A program made the translations under genes and the position numbers. Positions 7,751 through 15,271 of a DNA stretch of 64,000 bases are shown piece by piece. The notes under the pieces are model-generated. The model was given only the letters and a program-made list of their open reading frames with translations, did not search any database and had not been told where the DNA came from. This DNA is from JADKAV01 sp037046735 (GTDB lineage: Bacteria; Actinomycetota; Actinomycetes; S36-B12; UBA10799), in contig JBAOHC010000029.1 in the NCBI GenBank assembly GCA_037046735.1, positions 1-64,000 of the forward strand. Direction: 5' to 3'. Within the stretch, counting starts at the first letter, position 1. Every line of letters starts with the position of its first letter.

Positions 7751-8330
7751 ATGATCGTTCGTCGTATCACTGCCGGTGCCGCTGCCGTGGCGCTGGCTGG
7801 TACCGCCTTTGCCGCAGCACCTGCCATGGCGAAGAGCAACACCACCACTCTCAAGCTTGACGCCAACACCCTGAACATCGTTTCCGCGGTGGGCATCCAG
7901 GCATCCGCAGTGAAGCCGGCCAAGCTCAAGGGCACGAGCATCTCGTTCCCTGCCAAGCTCAAGGGCAAGTTCGTCACCCACACCGGTGGCCTCAAACTCT
8001 CGCTCGGCGACAAATTCCTGGCCGTGAACAACATCAAGTTGAACTACAAGACCGGCAAGGCCAACGCGACTGTGGACAACTCCACGCTCGGCCCGGTCGA
8101 GATCAAGAACGTCCTGACCTTCAAGGGCGGCAAGAACACGATCAAGAAGAACGGCAAGTGGACCGGCGCCAAGGTGGCCCTGGCCGAGAAGGTCAATGTC
8201 CCCAACGCCGGTGACGTTCACCACTCAGGCCGTCCTGGGCCTCATCTTCGGTCTCCCCGAGGCGACCGTGAACCAGGTTCTGCCCGGCGCCATCTCGCTC
8301 GGCACCGCCACGGTGAACGTCAAGAAGTAG
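7751..8330 (+). CDS. Secreted protein of unknown function (one frameshift)
   Basis: The start is ATG 7751 after GAAAGGGA. A signal peptide with a positively charged start (MIVRRI), a hydrophobic Ala/Val core and an AMA-type cleavage site near residue 28 is clear. The mature part is Lys/Gly/Asn rich and looks beta-stranded (VNNIKLNYKTGKANATVDN). Near 8212, at GCCGGTGACG, the frame must change by one base. The other frame continues sensibly (TFTTQAVLGLIFGLPEATV) to the TAG at 8328. A strong terminator follows. Total length is about 192 residues. I recognise no family. Export to the cell surface or medium is the only supported statement. Confidence 0.7.
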
Positions 8331-8348
8331 TTCCACCAGCTTTGCAGC

Positions 8349-8381
8349 GAAGGGAGCGACCCCGGCCGGGTCGCTCCCTTC
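8349..8381 (+). terminator. Strong hairpin terminator
   Basis: A 14-bp perfect stem, GAAGGGAGCGACCC with GGGTCGCTCCCTTC, with a 5-base loop lies 18 bases after the stop of the secreted-protein gene and before the next tRNA. Confidence 0.8.
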
Positions 8382-8406
8382 GTCGTGTCTAGACTCAGTA
8401 CCCGTC

Positions 8407-8480
8407 GGGGCGATAGCTCAATCGGTTAGAGCACCGGACTCATAATCCGTCGGTTCCGGGTTCAAGCCCCGGTCGCCCCA
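8407..8480 (+). tRNA. tRNA with CAT anticodon (Ile2 or elongator Met)
   Basis: The acceptor arms GGGGCGA and TCGCCCC pair. The D arm is GCTC/GAGC, the anticodon loop is CTCATAA, and the T arm is CCGGG/CCCGG with loop TTCAAGC. The discriminator is A and no CCA is encoded. CAT can be elongator Met or lysidine-modified Ile2. The TTCAAGC loop leans to Ile2, but I cannot decide. Its last 20 bases plus 3 more are duplicated at 11324-11346. Confidence 0.88.
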
Positions 8481-8483
8481 CTG
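8461..8483. repeat. Left copy of the 23-bp att-like direct repeat
   Basis: The tRNA 3' end plus CTG is identical over 23 bases to 11324-11346. The preceding base differs (G versus C). Confidence 0.75.
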
Positions 8484-8789
8484 AGGAACCCCTGGTCAGA
8501 GCCATGTTTGGGCCCGGACCTGGGGTCTCTGCATCTCTGAAGTCACTCACAAGCCGAGCAGTGTCCCGCCTCGTGGAGTGTAGTCCGGGGATCTCCGCGT
8601 CGGCGACCAGGAGCTACTACCGGTCGGAGTATTAGACCTGTCGATCATCGAATGGCGCCCATAACCATGGGTAAGTTGCCGATGCGTGCGGGTAGTCGAC
8701 CTGGATGGCCGCACCGGAAGGGGCCGTATCACCTTTCATCCGAGGCGGTTCGAGGAATGCCCGCGCAGTTGACAGCGGAGGAGGAGCCC
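8484..8789. other. Islet left flank without a convincing gene
   Basis: These 306 bases between the att-like repeat and the ATPase start contain no open frame I can support. The ATPase frame is open upstream to 8652, but that stretch does not look like protein and lacks the ribosome site seen at 8779-8785. The promoter and any metal-responsive operator of the ATPase should lie here. I could not identify them with confidence. Confidence 0.5.
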
Positions 8790-11054
8790 GTGGAGCGCAC
8801 CAGCACGTCGGCGAGGTACATCTGCCCCATGCATCCGGAGATCGTCGATGACCACCCGTCGCAGTGCCCCATCTGCGGCATGACCCTGGTGCCAGAGCAC
8901 GAGGCGGGCCTGCACACTCACGCTCATGAACACCAGCCGGCATTTCATCCGGCTCCGGAACCGCACAGCGGCAAGGTGCTCTACACCTGTCCGATGCATC
9001 CGCAGATCGTGCAGGACCATCCCGGGCGGTGCCCGATCTGCGGCATGCACCTGGAATCCATGACCCCGCAGGTCGACGACGACTCCGACCGCGAGGAGTA
9101 CCGGAACATGCTGCGGCGGTTCTGGGTATCGGTGCCGCTGTCGCTGGCGGTGCTGTCGATCGCCATGCTCGGATTCCCGCCGCTGCCGATGGACGTGATG
9201 CCGTGGGCGGAGCTGGTCCTGGCCAGTCCGGTGGTGCTGTGGGCGGCAGGGCCCTTCTTCGTGTGGGCTGTGCAGTCGGTGCGTCATCGCAGCCCCAACA
9301 TGTGGACGCTAATTGGTCTAGGTGTCGCTGCCGCGTACGGCTACTCGGTGCTGGCGGTCGTCGTGCCGGGCATCTTCCCCGAGGCGTTGAAGGAGGACGG
9401 GAAGGTACCGGTCTACTTCGAGGCCGCGGCGATCATCTGCACGCTCACTCTGCTCGGCCAGGTGCTGGAACTACGAGCACGCGCCACGACCGGCGATGCG
9501 ATCAAGGGTCTGCTGCAACTGGCCCCGTCCACCGCCCGCCGCATCGCTGCGGACGGCACGGAACAGGACGTCGATCTGGCGGCCATCATGGTCGGCGACC
9601 GGGTGCGGGTTCGGCCCGGGGAGAAGGTCCCCGTCGATGGCCTGGTCCTGTCCGGCCAGTCGGCGATCGACGAGTCGATGCTCACCGGTGAACCGGTGCC
9701 AGCGGACAAGGCGCCCGGTGACGCCGTCATTGGGGGCACCGTGAACACCACGGGCAGCCTGATCGTCGAGGCCTCCCAGGTGGGATCCGACACGGTGCTG
9801 TCGCGAGTGGTGGCGATGGTGGCCGCCGCCCAGCGCTCGAAAGCTCCCATGCAACGACTGGCGGACAAGGTCGCCGGGGTGTTCGTCCTGGCCGTGATCG
9901 GGATCGCTTTAGTGACTTTCGTTGTCTGGGGTCTCGTGGGTCCGGCTCCGAGCTGGGGACACGCGCTCGTGAACGCCGTGTCGGTGCTCATCATTGCCTG
10001 CCCCTGTGCGCTGGGACTGGCGACGCCGATGTCGGTCATGGTGGGCAGCGGTCTGGGTGCACGGCACGGTGTGCTGTTCCGCGATGCGGCGGCCATGGAG
10101 AAGCTGCGCGAGGTAGACACGCTCATCATCGACAAGACCGGCACCCTCACCGTGGGCCGCCCGACGGTCAGTCAGATCATCCCCGCCGCCGGTTTCACCC
10201 ACGACGACGTGCTGGCGGCCGGGGCCAGCGTGAATCAGGGCAGCGAGCACCCCCTCGCCCGTGCCATCACCGAAGCAGCAAGCGGCCTCACGCTCACCCC
10301 GGCGCAGGACTTCGAGGCCAAACCCGGCTTCGGGGTGAGTGCGGACCTCGACGGCCAACACGTCCTGGCGGGCAACGCCGATTTGATGCGGGATCACGAT
10401 GTGAAGATGTCACCGGATCTGGAGGCGATGGCACCTCAGGGTCAGACGGCAATCCGGGTCGCCATCGGCGGCCGTGAGGCCGGACTCATCGCGATGCGCG
10501 ACGAGGTCAAACCGAGCACGCCGCAAGCCGTCGAGCAGTTGCATCAGGAAGGTCTGACCATCGTCATCGCCACCGGAGATGCCGAGGGGCCCGCGCAGCA
10601 GGTGGCCACGGCGCTGGGCATCGACGAGTACCGGGCGGGGGTCAAGCCGGACGACAAACTGGCACTCGTCCAGGACTTGCAGGAGTCGGGACACCTCGTG
10701 GCGATGGCTGGCGACGGGATCAACGACGCCCCGGCACTGGCCCAGGCCGACATTGGTATTGCCATGGGAACCGGCAGCGATATCGCGATCGACTCCGCCG
10801 AGATCACGCTGGTGAAGGGGGACCTGCGCGGCATCAGCGCGGCCAGGGGGGTGTCCCGGGCGACGGTGCGCAACATGAAGCAGAACCTCGGGTTCGCCTT
10901 CATGTACAACTCCCTGGGCATCCCCATCGCCGCAGGCGTGCTGTATCCGTTCACCGGCCTGTTGCTGTCACCGATCATCGCGGCGGCGGCCATGAGCCTG
11001 TCGAGCGTCTCGGTCATCGTGAACGCGCTGCGACTGCGGAGTGCAAACGTGTGA
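8790..11054 (+). CDS. copB: Copper/silver-type P1B ATPase with two N-terminal metal-binding motifs
   Basis: The start is GTG 8790, chosen for the GGAGGAGG just upstream. The 754-residue protein carries two copies of a YxCPMHP...CPICGM heavy-metal-binding motif (around residues 10-35 and 66-92) instead of an HMA domain. The transmembrane CPC motif is ACPCALGLATP (about 404). The phosphorylation site is DKTGT (about 448), the actuator motif is MLTGEPVP, there is SEHPLA for nucleotide binding, and the hinge is GDGINDAPAL (about 641). This set is typical of CopB/SilP-like copper or silver export ATPases of the inner membrane. It is coupled to the DUF2892 gene. The islet context suggests acquired metal resistance. 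Metal specificity is not proven. A second copper ATPase of the HMA type lies at 47795. Confidence 0.88.
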   Translation: MERTSTSARYICPMHPEIVDDHPSQCPICGMTLVPEHEAGLHTHAHEHQPAFHPAPEPHSGKVLYTCPMHPQIVQDHPGRCPICGMHLESMTPQVDDDSDREEYRNMLRRFWVSVPLSLAVLSIAMLGFPPLPMDVMPWAELVLASPVVLWAAGPFFVWAVQSVRHRSPNMWTLIGLGVAAAYGYSVLAVVVPGIFPEALKEDGKVPVYFEAAAIICTLTLLGQVLELRARATTGDAIKGLLQLAPSTARRIAADGTEQDVDLAAIMVGDRVRVRPGEKVPVDGLVLSGQSAIDESMLTGEPVPADKAPGDAVIGGTVNTTGSLIVEASQVGSDTVLSRVVAMVAAAQRSKAPMQRLADKVAGVFVLAVIGIALVTFVVWGLVGPAPSWGHALVNAVSVLIIACPCALGLATPMSVMVGSGLGARHGVLFRDAAAMEKLREVDTLIIDKTGTLTVGRPTVSQIIPAAGFTHDDVLAAGASVNQGSEHPLARAITEAASGLTLTPAQDFEAKPGFGVSADLDGQHVLAGNADLMRDHDVKMSPDLEAMAPQGQTAIRVAIGGREAGLIAMRDEVKPSTPQAVEQLHQEGLTIVIATGDAEGPAQQVATALGIDEYRAGVKPDDKLALVQDLQESGHLVAMAGDGINDAPALAQADIGIAMGTGSDIAIDSAEITLVKGDLRGISAARGVSRATVRNMKQNLGFAFMYNSLGIPIAAGVLYPFTGLLLSPIIAAAAMSLSSVSVIVNALRLRSANV

Positions 11055-11281
11055 CCGCCAACGTCGGCAGGATCGATCGGATAACCAGGGCGGGAGTGGC
11101 CGTGGTGCTGCTCGCTGTCGCCGTCTTCACCCAGGCATGGCCCCTTGTGCTGCTTAGTGCTGCCATTGCCCTGACTGCCGCGATCGCCTACTGCCCTCTC
11201 TACCGGCTCTATGGCCTGTCCACCGTCGGTGGTCTGCGCAGGGATTGCGGTACCGAACGATGCAATCCCACCGGCAGATAG
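11051..11281 (+). CDS. DUF2892 (YgaP-like transmembrane) small membrane protein
   Basis: The GTG start at 11051 overlaps the ATPase stop as GTGA, so the two are co-translated. The 76-residue product has two hydrophobic helices separated by a short turn (GVAVVLLAVAVFTQAWPLVL and an Ala/Ile-rich one), then CPLYRLYGL, the signature of DUF2892 proteins. It ends with a Cys-containing tail (RDCGTERC). DUF2892 proteins often accompany rhodanese or metal-efflux genes. A helper role in metal handling at the membrane is inferred from the coupling. Confidence 0.75.
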   Translation: MTANVGRIDRITRAGVAVVLLAVAVFTQAWPLVLLSAAIALTAAIAYCPLYRLYGLSTVGGLRRDCGTERCNPTGR

Positions 11282-11323
11282 CACGGATCATGCTCGCTCT
11301 TGGGGGCAACGGCACGTGCCGGC

Positions 11324-11346
11324 TTCAAGCCCCGGTCGCCCCACTG
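11324..11346. repeat. Right copy of the 23-bp att-like direct repeat
   Basis: Identical to 8461-8483. Only the T-loop side and acceptor part of a tRNA are present, so this is not a second tRNA gene. It also supplies the last codons and stop of the minus-strand gene 11325-11837. Confidence 0.75.
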
Positions 11347-11837
11347 TGTACAGGTGTCGGCTTGGCCATGCGTCGGTAGGCCACGAGGAGCACGATCGCG
11401 AGCACCGGCCCGAGGATGTCGCTGGGGGTGGCCCACACGTTGTTCGGTGCGGTGTTGTCATGGGCCACGTACTGCATGATGTGACCGATGGCATCCCCGA
11501 GGTAGCAGATCGACATAACGACGACGGCTGCGGTCAGCCACTGATCGCGCATCCAAACACATCCGATCCCGAGCACGCCGATGGCCACGTCCGCCCATCC
11601 GACTTCCCACTGGAACATCGATCGCGCGTATCCGATCCCCTCGGCGATTTCCCCGGAGTTCGGGCCGAGGTGACCCAGCGCAGCGATGATCGACCAGACT
11701 CCGCCTAGTACCAGGACCCACAGCAGGAGCAGTTCAACCAGGCGATAAGGGGTGCGCCGCTGCGGGGAGCGATCCAGCGCGCTATGGATACCCCAGCCGA
11801 GGAATGTCATGATCCATGGAGTCAGGAAGAAGCCCAT
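11325..11837 (-). CDS. Four-helix integral membrane protein, unknown function (possibly DUF6790)
   Basis: The 170-residue protein starts MGFFLTPWIMTFLGW and has about four hydrophobic segments (for example LVELLLLWVLVLGGVWSI). Conserved-looking polar positions lie in FQWEVGWADVAIGVLG and GDAIGHIMQ. The pattern resembles the DUF6790 membrane family, but I hold this loosely. Its last codons (VHSGATGA and the stop) are read from the tRNA-derived 23-bp repeat in the opposite strand. The gene therefore ended inside the tRNA before the islet arrived, or acquired its end with it. Confidence 0.65.
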   Translation of the reverse strand: MGFFLTPWIMTFLGWGIHSALDRSPQRRTPYRLVELLLLWVLVLGGVWSIIAALGHLGPNSGEIAEGIGYARSMFQWEVGWADVAIGVLGIGCVWMRDQWLTAAVVVMSICYLGDAIGHIMQYVAHDNTAPNNVWATPSDILGPVLAIVLLVAYRRMAKPTPVHSGATGA

Positions 11838-12234
11838 GGGACGAGGCTAGGGGATTGCAGGATCGGTAGGGAAGTTGCACATCGCGTGGCTGGAGTAGGC
11901 GTTTTTCACCCCAATCCAGGCGTCCGATAGCCGGTATCCACGCCTCCGCTGGACCTCATCGGCAAGTCCGCGCCCTTTGTGGTTGGCGAAGCCGTTCATG
12001 CCTCGCCGAGCACAATATGTGGACGTGGATACCGCAATCCAGCCTAAATATGGTCGATCCAGCCGTTCCCGCACACTGCGGTCCGGGCCAAAGCTAAACC
12101 GATACCTGAGGGTTCGCAAACCGGACGACTTGCTCCGTTGTGCACCTTTTGTCGGCATTGCGGTTGAAACCTCATTTACATCCCGCTAACTTTCCCGAGA
12201 GCCGTTAGTTGCCGATTGAAAGCGGAGTTCGTTT
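11838..12234. other. 397-base gap without a supported gene
   Basis: This gap lies between two divergent genes. A minus-strand open frame (11847-12158) exists but has no ribosome site, and I recognise nothing in it. The gap should contain the promoters of both neighbours. I see no strong hairpin or repeat. Confidence 0.5.
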
Positions 12235-13161
12235 GTGAAACGCACTGTCGTACCGCTGTTGTCGGCGGCCGTGATCGGCGTCATCCTGGCACCGCCCGCC
12301 TCCGCCCTGGAGTTGAGCCCCGAGCGGCTCACGCTTGTGGATGTACCCAGCGTCGTCCCGGCGAGTACCGATGCAACCGTGGCTGCCTTCGTCCCCAAGG
12401 GGTCGTCCTGCCGGCTGGTGGTCCGTGATGCCACGACAGCCTTCAAGGGCCCGCATGCGAAGGCCTCAACAGGTTTCCTGCTGTTCCCGTGGACTCAGAC
12501 CGTGGGCAGCGCCGCGGGGGAGTGGCGCGCCCGGATCAAATGTAATGACGGGCTGACCCGCTGGAAGTCGACGTGGTCGGCCTTCACGGTGACCTCCGCG
12601 ACCCCGGCTGCGGCCGTGCCCACGTTCACTCGGCCCTACTCGGCCTCCGTCTCGACGTTGTCAGCCTCCTACGGTTGGCCGGCCTTCGGTACGACGCTTA
12701 TCAAGGGCACCGACTGGTTCAACGGCCGAGGTGTCGACGTGCGCAGCAACGGTGTCAACGGGTGTGCGTCCGGTTGTGCGCTGCGCGCCACGTACGGGAC
12801 CAAGTACCAGTGCGTGGAGTTGGTCAATCGGTTTGTCCGCACTCAGGGCTGGGTCTCAAGCAACATCATGGGCAACGCAGGGCAACTGATGAGTACCGCT
12901 CCAAAGAGCGCATTCGACAAACACCCGGCCGGTGATGGCTACCTTCCAGTTCCCGGCGACATCATCGTCTGGACCGGGGGCAGTAGCGGCTACGGACACG
13001 TGGCAGTGGTCTCCCAGGTGGGGGAGGGCGTGGTGACCTTCGTCGAGCAGAACGCGAGCAAGACCGGCAGTTGGCATCTCAAGATGGATGCCTCCGGGCG
13101 CCTGGCCGGATATGGATCGCTGCGCCACATCGGGTATCTGCACGCAGTGGCCAACGCCTGA
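12235..13161 (+). CDS. Secreted CHAP-domain protein (probable cell-wall amidase/endopeptidase)
   Basis: A GTG start follows AGCGGAG. The signal peptide is VKRTVVPLLSAAVIGVILAP with an ASA cleavage site near residue 23. Residues about 30-120 form a beta-rich domain. The C-terminal half is a CHAP cysteine-histidine domain: the Cys lies in KYQCVELVNRF, the His in GYGHVAVVSQV, and the third polar residue in FVEQNAS. CHAP proteins cut peptidoglycan peptides or amide bonds outside the membrane. Length (308 residues) is normal for a secreted CHAP protein. It is followed in the same direction by a DUF3445 gene. Its substrate is inferred from the family. Confidence 0.8.
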   Translation: MKRTVVPLLSAAVIGVILAPPASALELSPERLTLVDVPSVVPASTDATVAAFVPKGSSCRLVVRDATTAFKGPHAKASTGFLLFPWTQTVGSAAGEWRARIKCNDGLTRWKSTWSAFTVTSATPAAAVPTFTRPYSASVSTLSASYGWPAFGTTLIKGTDWFNGRGVDVRSNGVNGCASGCALRATYGTKYQCVELVNRFVRTQGWVSSNIMGNAGQLMSTAPKSAFDKHPAGDGYLPVPGDIIVWTGGSSGYGHVAVVSQVGEGVVTFVEQNASKTGSWHLKMDASGRLAGYGSLRHIGYLHAVANA

Positions 13162-13180
13162 CCTGCAACGGCCGCTTCGC

Positions 13181-13915
13181 GTGGACATTCCTGAGGAGGT
13201 CTTCGCAGGCAGACCCCACCGGGTGAGCATGGGCCTACGGCCCCTCGACCTGACCACCTGGCTGGACGTCGACTCCCAGCATCCCCAGCGCGTGCTGCGT
13301 GAGGAGTTGCTGGTTCAGCGGCGTGACGACGTCTTCGCAGTGGCACCGGGTGGTGAGGCAGCTGCGACCGCCGTGGCGAAGGCCGTGGCCACCTGGTGTG
13401 GGCGACGACTGCCGGGACGCGACCATCCCCTCGTCGAGGCGGCCACCCTGGTCCGAGAGGATCTGTGCGTACTGCAGCGCCTCGAAGCCGCGTGGCGGCT
13501 GGTGGCAGCAGTGGTGTGCTTCCCGTCCCGCTGGCTGTTGGCAGACAAGATGGGCCAGGACGTTGTCTCCATTCACGACCCAGTCCCCGGTTACCGGCAG
13601 CAACTGGGAACGCCGACCGGACGAGTCTTCGACACGCTGTCACCCCGGTGGCGGATCAACTGGACCCTGCTGGATGACCCTGCGTTGTTTCAGCCCCGCA
13701 TGGCGACGCCGCCAAGCGCACCCCCGGACGAGTCCTGGTACCTGCGCGTCGAGCGCCAATGTCTCGTTCCCATGGGCGACTACGTGGCGTTCACCATCCG
13801 GACGGATGTGGTGGCGCTCGCCGATCTGGGCGCACCCGAACGAACTGCAGTGCTGCGATCAGCGGCCAGCGCCCCTGTGGACCTCGCGACCTACCGGGGC
13901 TGGGTGTCGCGGTAG
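13181..13915 (+). CDS. DUF3445 family, heme-dependent oxidative N-demethylase-like protein
   Basis: The start is GTG 13181 (VDIPEEVFAGRPHRV), 19 bases after the CHAP stop. The 244-residue product carries FPSRWLLADKMGQDVVSIHD followed by PVPGY, the DUF3445 hallmark, then WRINWTLLDDPALF and SWYLRVERQCLVPMGD. Characterised members are heme-dependent oxidative N-demethylases acting on methylated amines. The conserved His of the IHDPVPGY block is present. The last 25 bases overlap convergently with the next minus-strand gene. Substrate is unknown here. Confidence 0.75.
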   Translation: MDIPEEVFAGRPHRVSMGLRPLDLTTWLDVDSQHPQRVLREELLVQRRDDVFAVAPGGEAAATAVAKAVATWCGRRLPGRDHPLVEAATLVREDLCVLQRLEAAWRLVAAVVCFPSRWLLADKMGQDVVSIHDPVPGYRQQLGTPTGRVFDTLSPRWRINWTLLDDPALFQPRMATPPSAPPDESWYLRVERQCLVPMGDYVAFTIRTDVVALADLGAPERTAVLRSAASAPVDLATYRGWVSR

Positions 13916-14352
13916 CGGAACGGCTTCGGCGGCGGCGACAGATCGGCGCGTGGACATGTGACCAGCGTGAGGCCACCCAATGACAGGGCGGCGTCGCACA
14001 GCGACACCACACTCCAGCCCAACCGGGAGGCATGGGCGGTGATGGTGACGCAGTAGATGGTGATCTCGTAGCGGGTGGGCGTGCCGTAGGCGATCTGGAT
14101 CGTGCCGATGAGCCGGGAGCCGCCAGGATCGTCGGGCGTGCGCCACGACATGTCATAGCGCGCCCAACGTGACGGATCTGCCGACCAAAGGCCCCCGTTG
14201 GTGGTGTCACGCAGGGCCAACTCGACCAGGATCGATCGGGCGGCCTCTTCCGGGACGATGGCGGCAGGACGGATGATCTCCGTGATGTCCGTGTCGATCT
14301 CCGGGCTGGCAAACGGCGCCGGGAACTGTCCACGCGGTTCGGGTGTCAACAT
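13891..14352 (-). CDS. Conserved-looking hypothetical protein (153 aa)
   Basis: The start is ATG 14352, directly after the strong ribosome site GGAGGAG. I reject the longer frame to 14403 for this reason. The protein reads MLTPEPRGQFPAPFASPEID and contains WARYDMSWRTPDD and a hydrophobic, probably beta-stranded stretch, TRYEITIYCVTITAHA. There is no signal peptide and no clear membrane helix. I do not recognise the family. It is convergent with the DUF3445 gene and divergent from the DUF3145 gene. Confidence 0.65.
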   Translation of the reverse strand: MLTPEPRGQFPAPFASPEIDTDITEIIRPAAIVPEEAARSILVELALRDTTNGGLWSADPSRWARYDMSWRTPDDPGGSRLIGTIQIAYGTPTRYEITIYCVTITAHASRLGWSVVSLCDAALSLGGLTLVTCPRADLSPPPKPFRYRDTQPR

Positions 14353-14551
14353 GTCAATCTCCTCCGCTGGGTAGTGCATCGGACCTCGGTTCGCCCCGAT
14401 CAAGCATCTGCACCAAGGTCACGCCGATCGAGTGATGGTCGACACGACGGCCCAATGCTGGCGTGAGCTGAGTGCTTGTGCATATCCTGAAGACGGCTAC
14501 TCGCATGTCACGACGCTGGGGAAGGCGAACCGAGACAAGCAGGAGGGCCTG

Positions 14552-15037
14552 ATGCGTAGTACCGAGCCGGCGGCCCGGGGAGTGGTGTTCGTGCACTCGT
14601 GCCCCAGGGCCCTACTTCCGCATGTCGAATGGGCGGTTGAGCGAGAGATCAGTCAATCGCTCCCCTTCGACTGGTCCCCGCAACCCATCCAGTCCGGCAT
14701 GTCCCGATGTGAGATCTCCTGGCGGGGTCCGGCAGGAGCGGGTGCTCGCATGGCCAGTGCCCTACGCGGCTTCCCGAATCTGCGCTTCGAGGTGACTGAG
14801 GAGACCGCGGCGGGCGGCGAACGATTCAGTTTCACCCCGACACTGGGCATCTTCCGCGTGGCTACCGGTGCCTCGGGGGACATCGTGGTGGGCGAGATGC
14901 GCCTGCGCGCCGCACTGGAGCAACCAGACGTGGCCGCAGCATTGCGTGAGGTCTTGGGCCAACCGTGGGACGATGAACTGGAGCCGTTCCGGATGGCTGC
15001 CGATGACAGAGTGCGGTGGTTGACACGAGTCGGATGA
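14552..15037 (+). CDS. DUF3145 family protein
   Basis: The start is ATG 14552 after AGGAGGGCCTG. The 161-residue product matches the actinobacterial DUF3145 pattern. Its segments include GVVFVHSCPRALLPHVEWAV, FDWSPQPIQSGMSRCEISW, GAGARMASALRGFPNLRFEV, PTLGIFRVATGASGDIVVGE and PWDDELEPFRMA. The family is nearly confined to Actinobacteria, and its function is unknown to me. The upstream frame to 14432 lacks a ribosome site and is left out. Confidence 0.88.
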   Translation: MRSTEPAARGVVFVHSCPRALLPHVEWAVEREISQSLPFDWSPQPIQSGMSRCEISWRGPAGAGARMASALRGFPNLRFEVTEETAAGGERFSFTPTLGIFRVATGASGDIVVGEMRLRAALEQPDVAAALREVLGQPWDDELEPFRMAADDRVRWLTRVG

Positions 15038-15120
15038 CGTTCTCACCAGACCTCGCGTTCCTTCCTCATTAGGGTTACACCCATTCGGCTCATCCGCGGG
15101 GTCGCCCAAAGTGATCAATG

Positions 15121-15134
15121 CACCCACATGGGTG
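15121..15134. promoter_or_regulatory. CACCC-N4-GGGTG palindrome upstream of the subtilase
   Basis: CACCCACATGGGTG is a perfect inverted repeat followed by A. A near-identical half-site pair recurs at 15202-15217. It is probably an operator for the subtilase gene. Confidence 0.45.
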
Positions 15135-15201
15135 ATATTCGTGCCTGAGCGAGCCGTCTTGGCCCCGGTTAGACTGCGGAAACGATTGGCGACGTGCGCG
15201 C

Positions 15202-15217
15202 TCACCCATCCGGGTGA
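15202..15217. promoter_or_regulatory. TCACCC-N4-GGGTGA palindrome upstream of the subtilase
   Basis: TCACCCATCCGGGTGA is a second copy of the inverted repeat at 15121-15134, spaced about eight helical turns away (82 bases) and 55 bases before the start codon. Confidence 0.45.
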
Positions 15218-15271
15218 ACAGTGACCCGCTGGGCATGGCGATGAAGATGGGGAAGCCTGAGGAGGTACCCA

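Larger units (their letters stand above)
8461..11346. mobile_element. Copper-ATPase islet bounded by a tRNA 3'-end duplication
   Basis: A 23-bp perfect direct repeat, from the T loop through the discriminator and three bases beyond, lies at 8461-8483 (inside the tRNA) and 11324-11346. It encloses a metal-transport P-ATPase and a coupled DUF2892 gene but no recombinase. This is the footprint left when an element integrates at a tRNA gene. The islet may be the remnant of a larger element or move by an integrase supplied in trans. Confidence 0.65.

Noticed and set aside
8652..8789. N-terminal extension of the islet ATPase
   Set aside because: The extra 46 residues do not look like the family, and a strong GGAGGAGG precedes GTG 8790.
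11324..11346. Possible second tRNA gene
   Set aside because: Only the T-loop side and acceptor part are present. The upstream bases cannot form the D and anticodon arms, so it is an att-like duplicate.
11847..12158. 103-codon minus-strand open frame
   Set aside because: There is no ribosome site and no family resemblance, and it fills a gap where promoters of two divergent genes are expected.
13088..13180. Longer start for the DUF3445 gene inside the CHAP gene
   Set aside because: It would overlap the CHAP gene by 74 bases, and family similarity begins after 13181.
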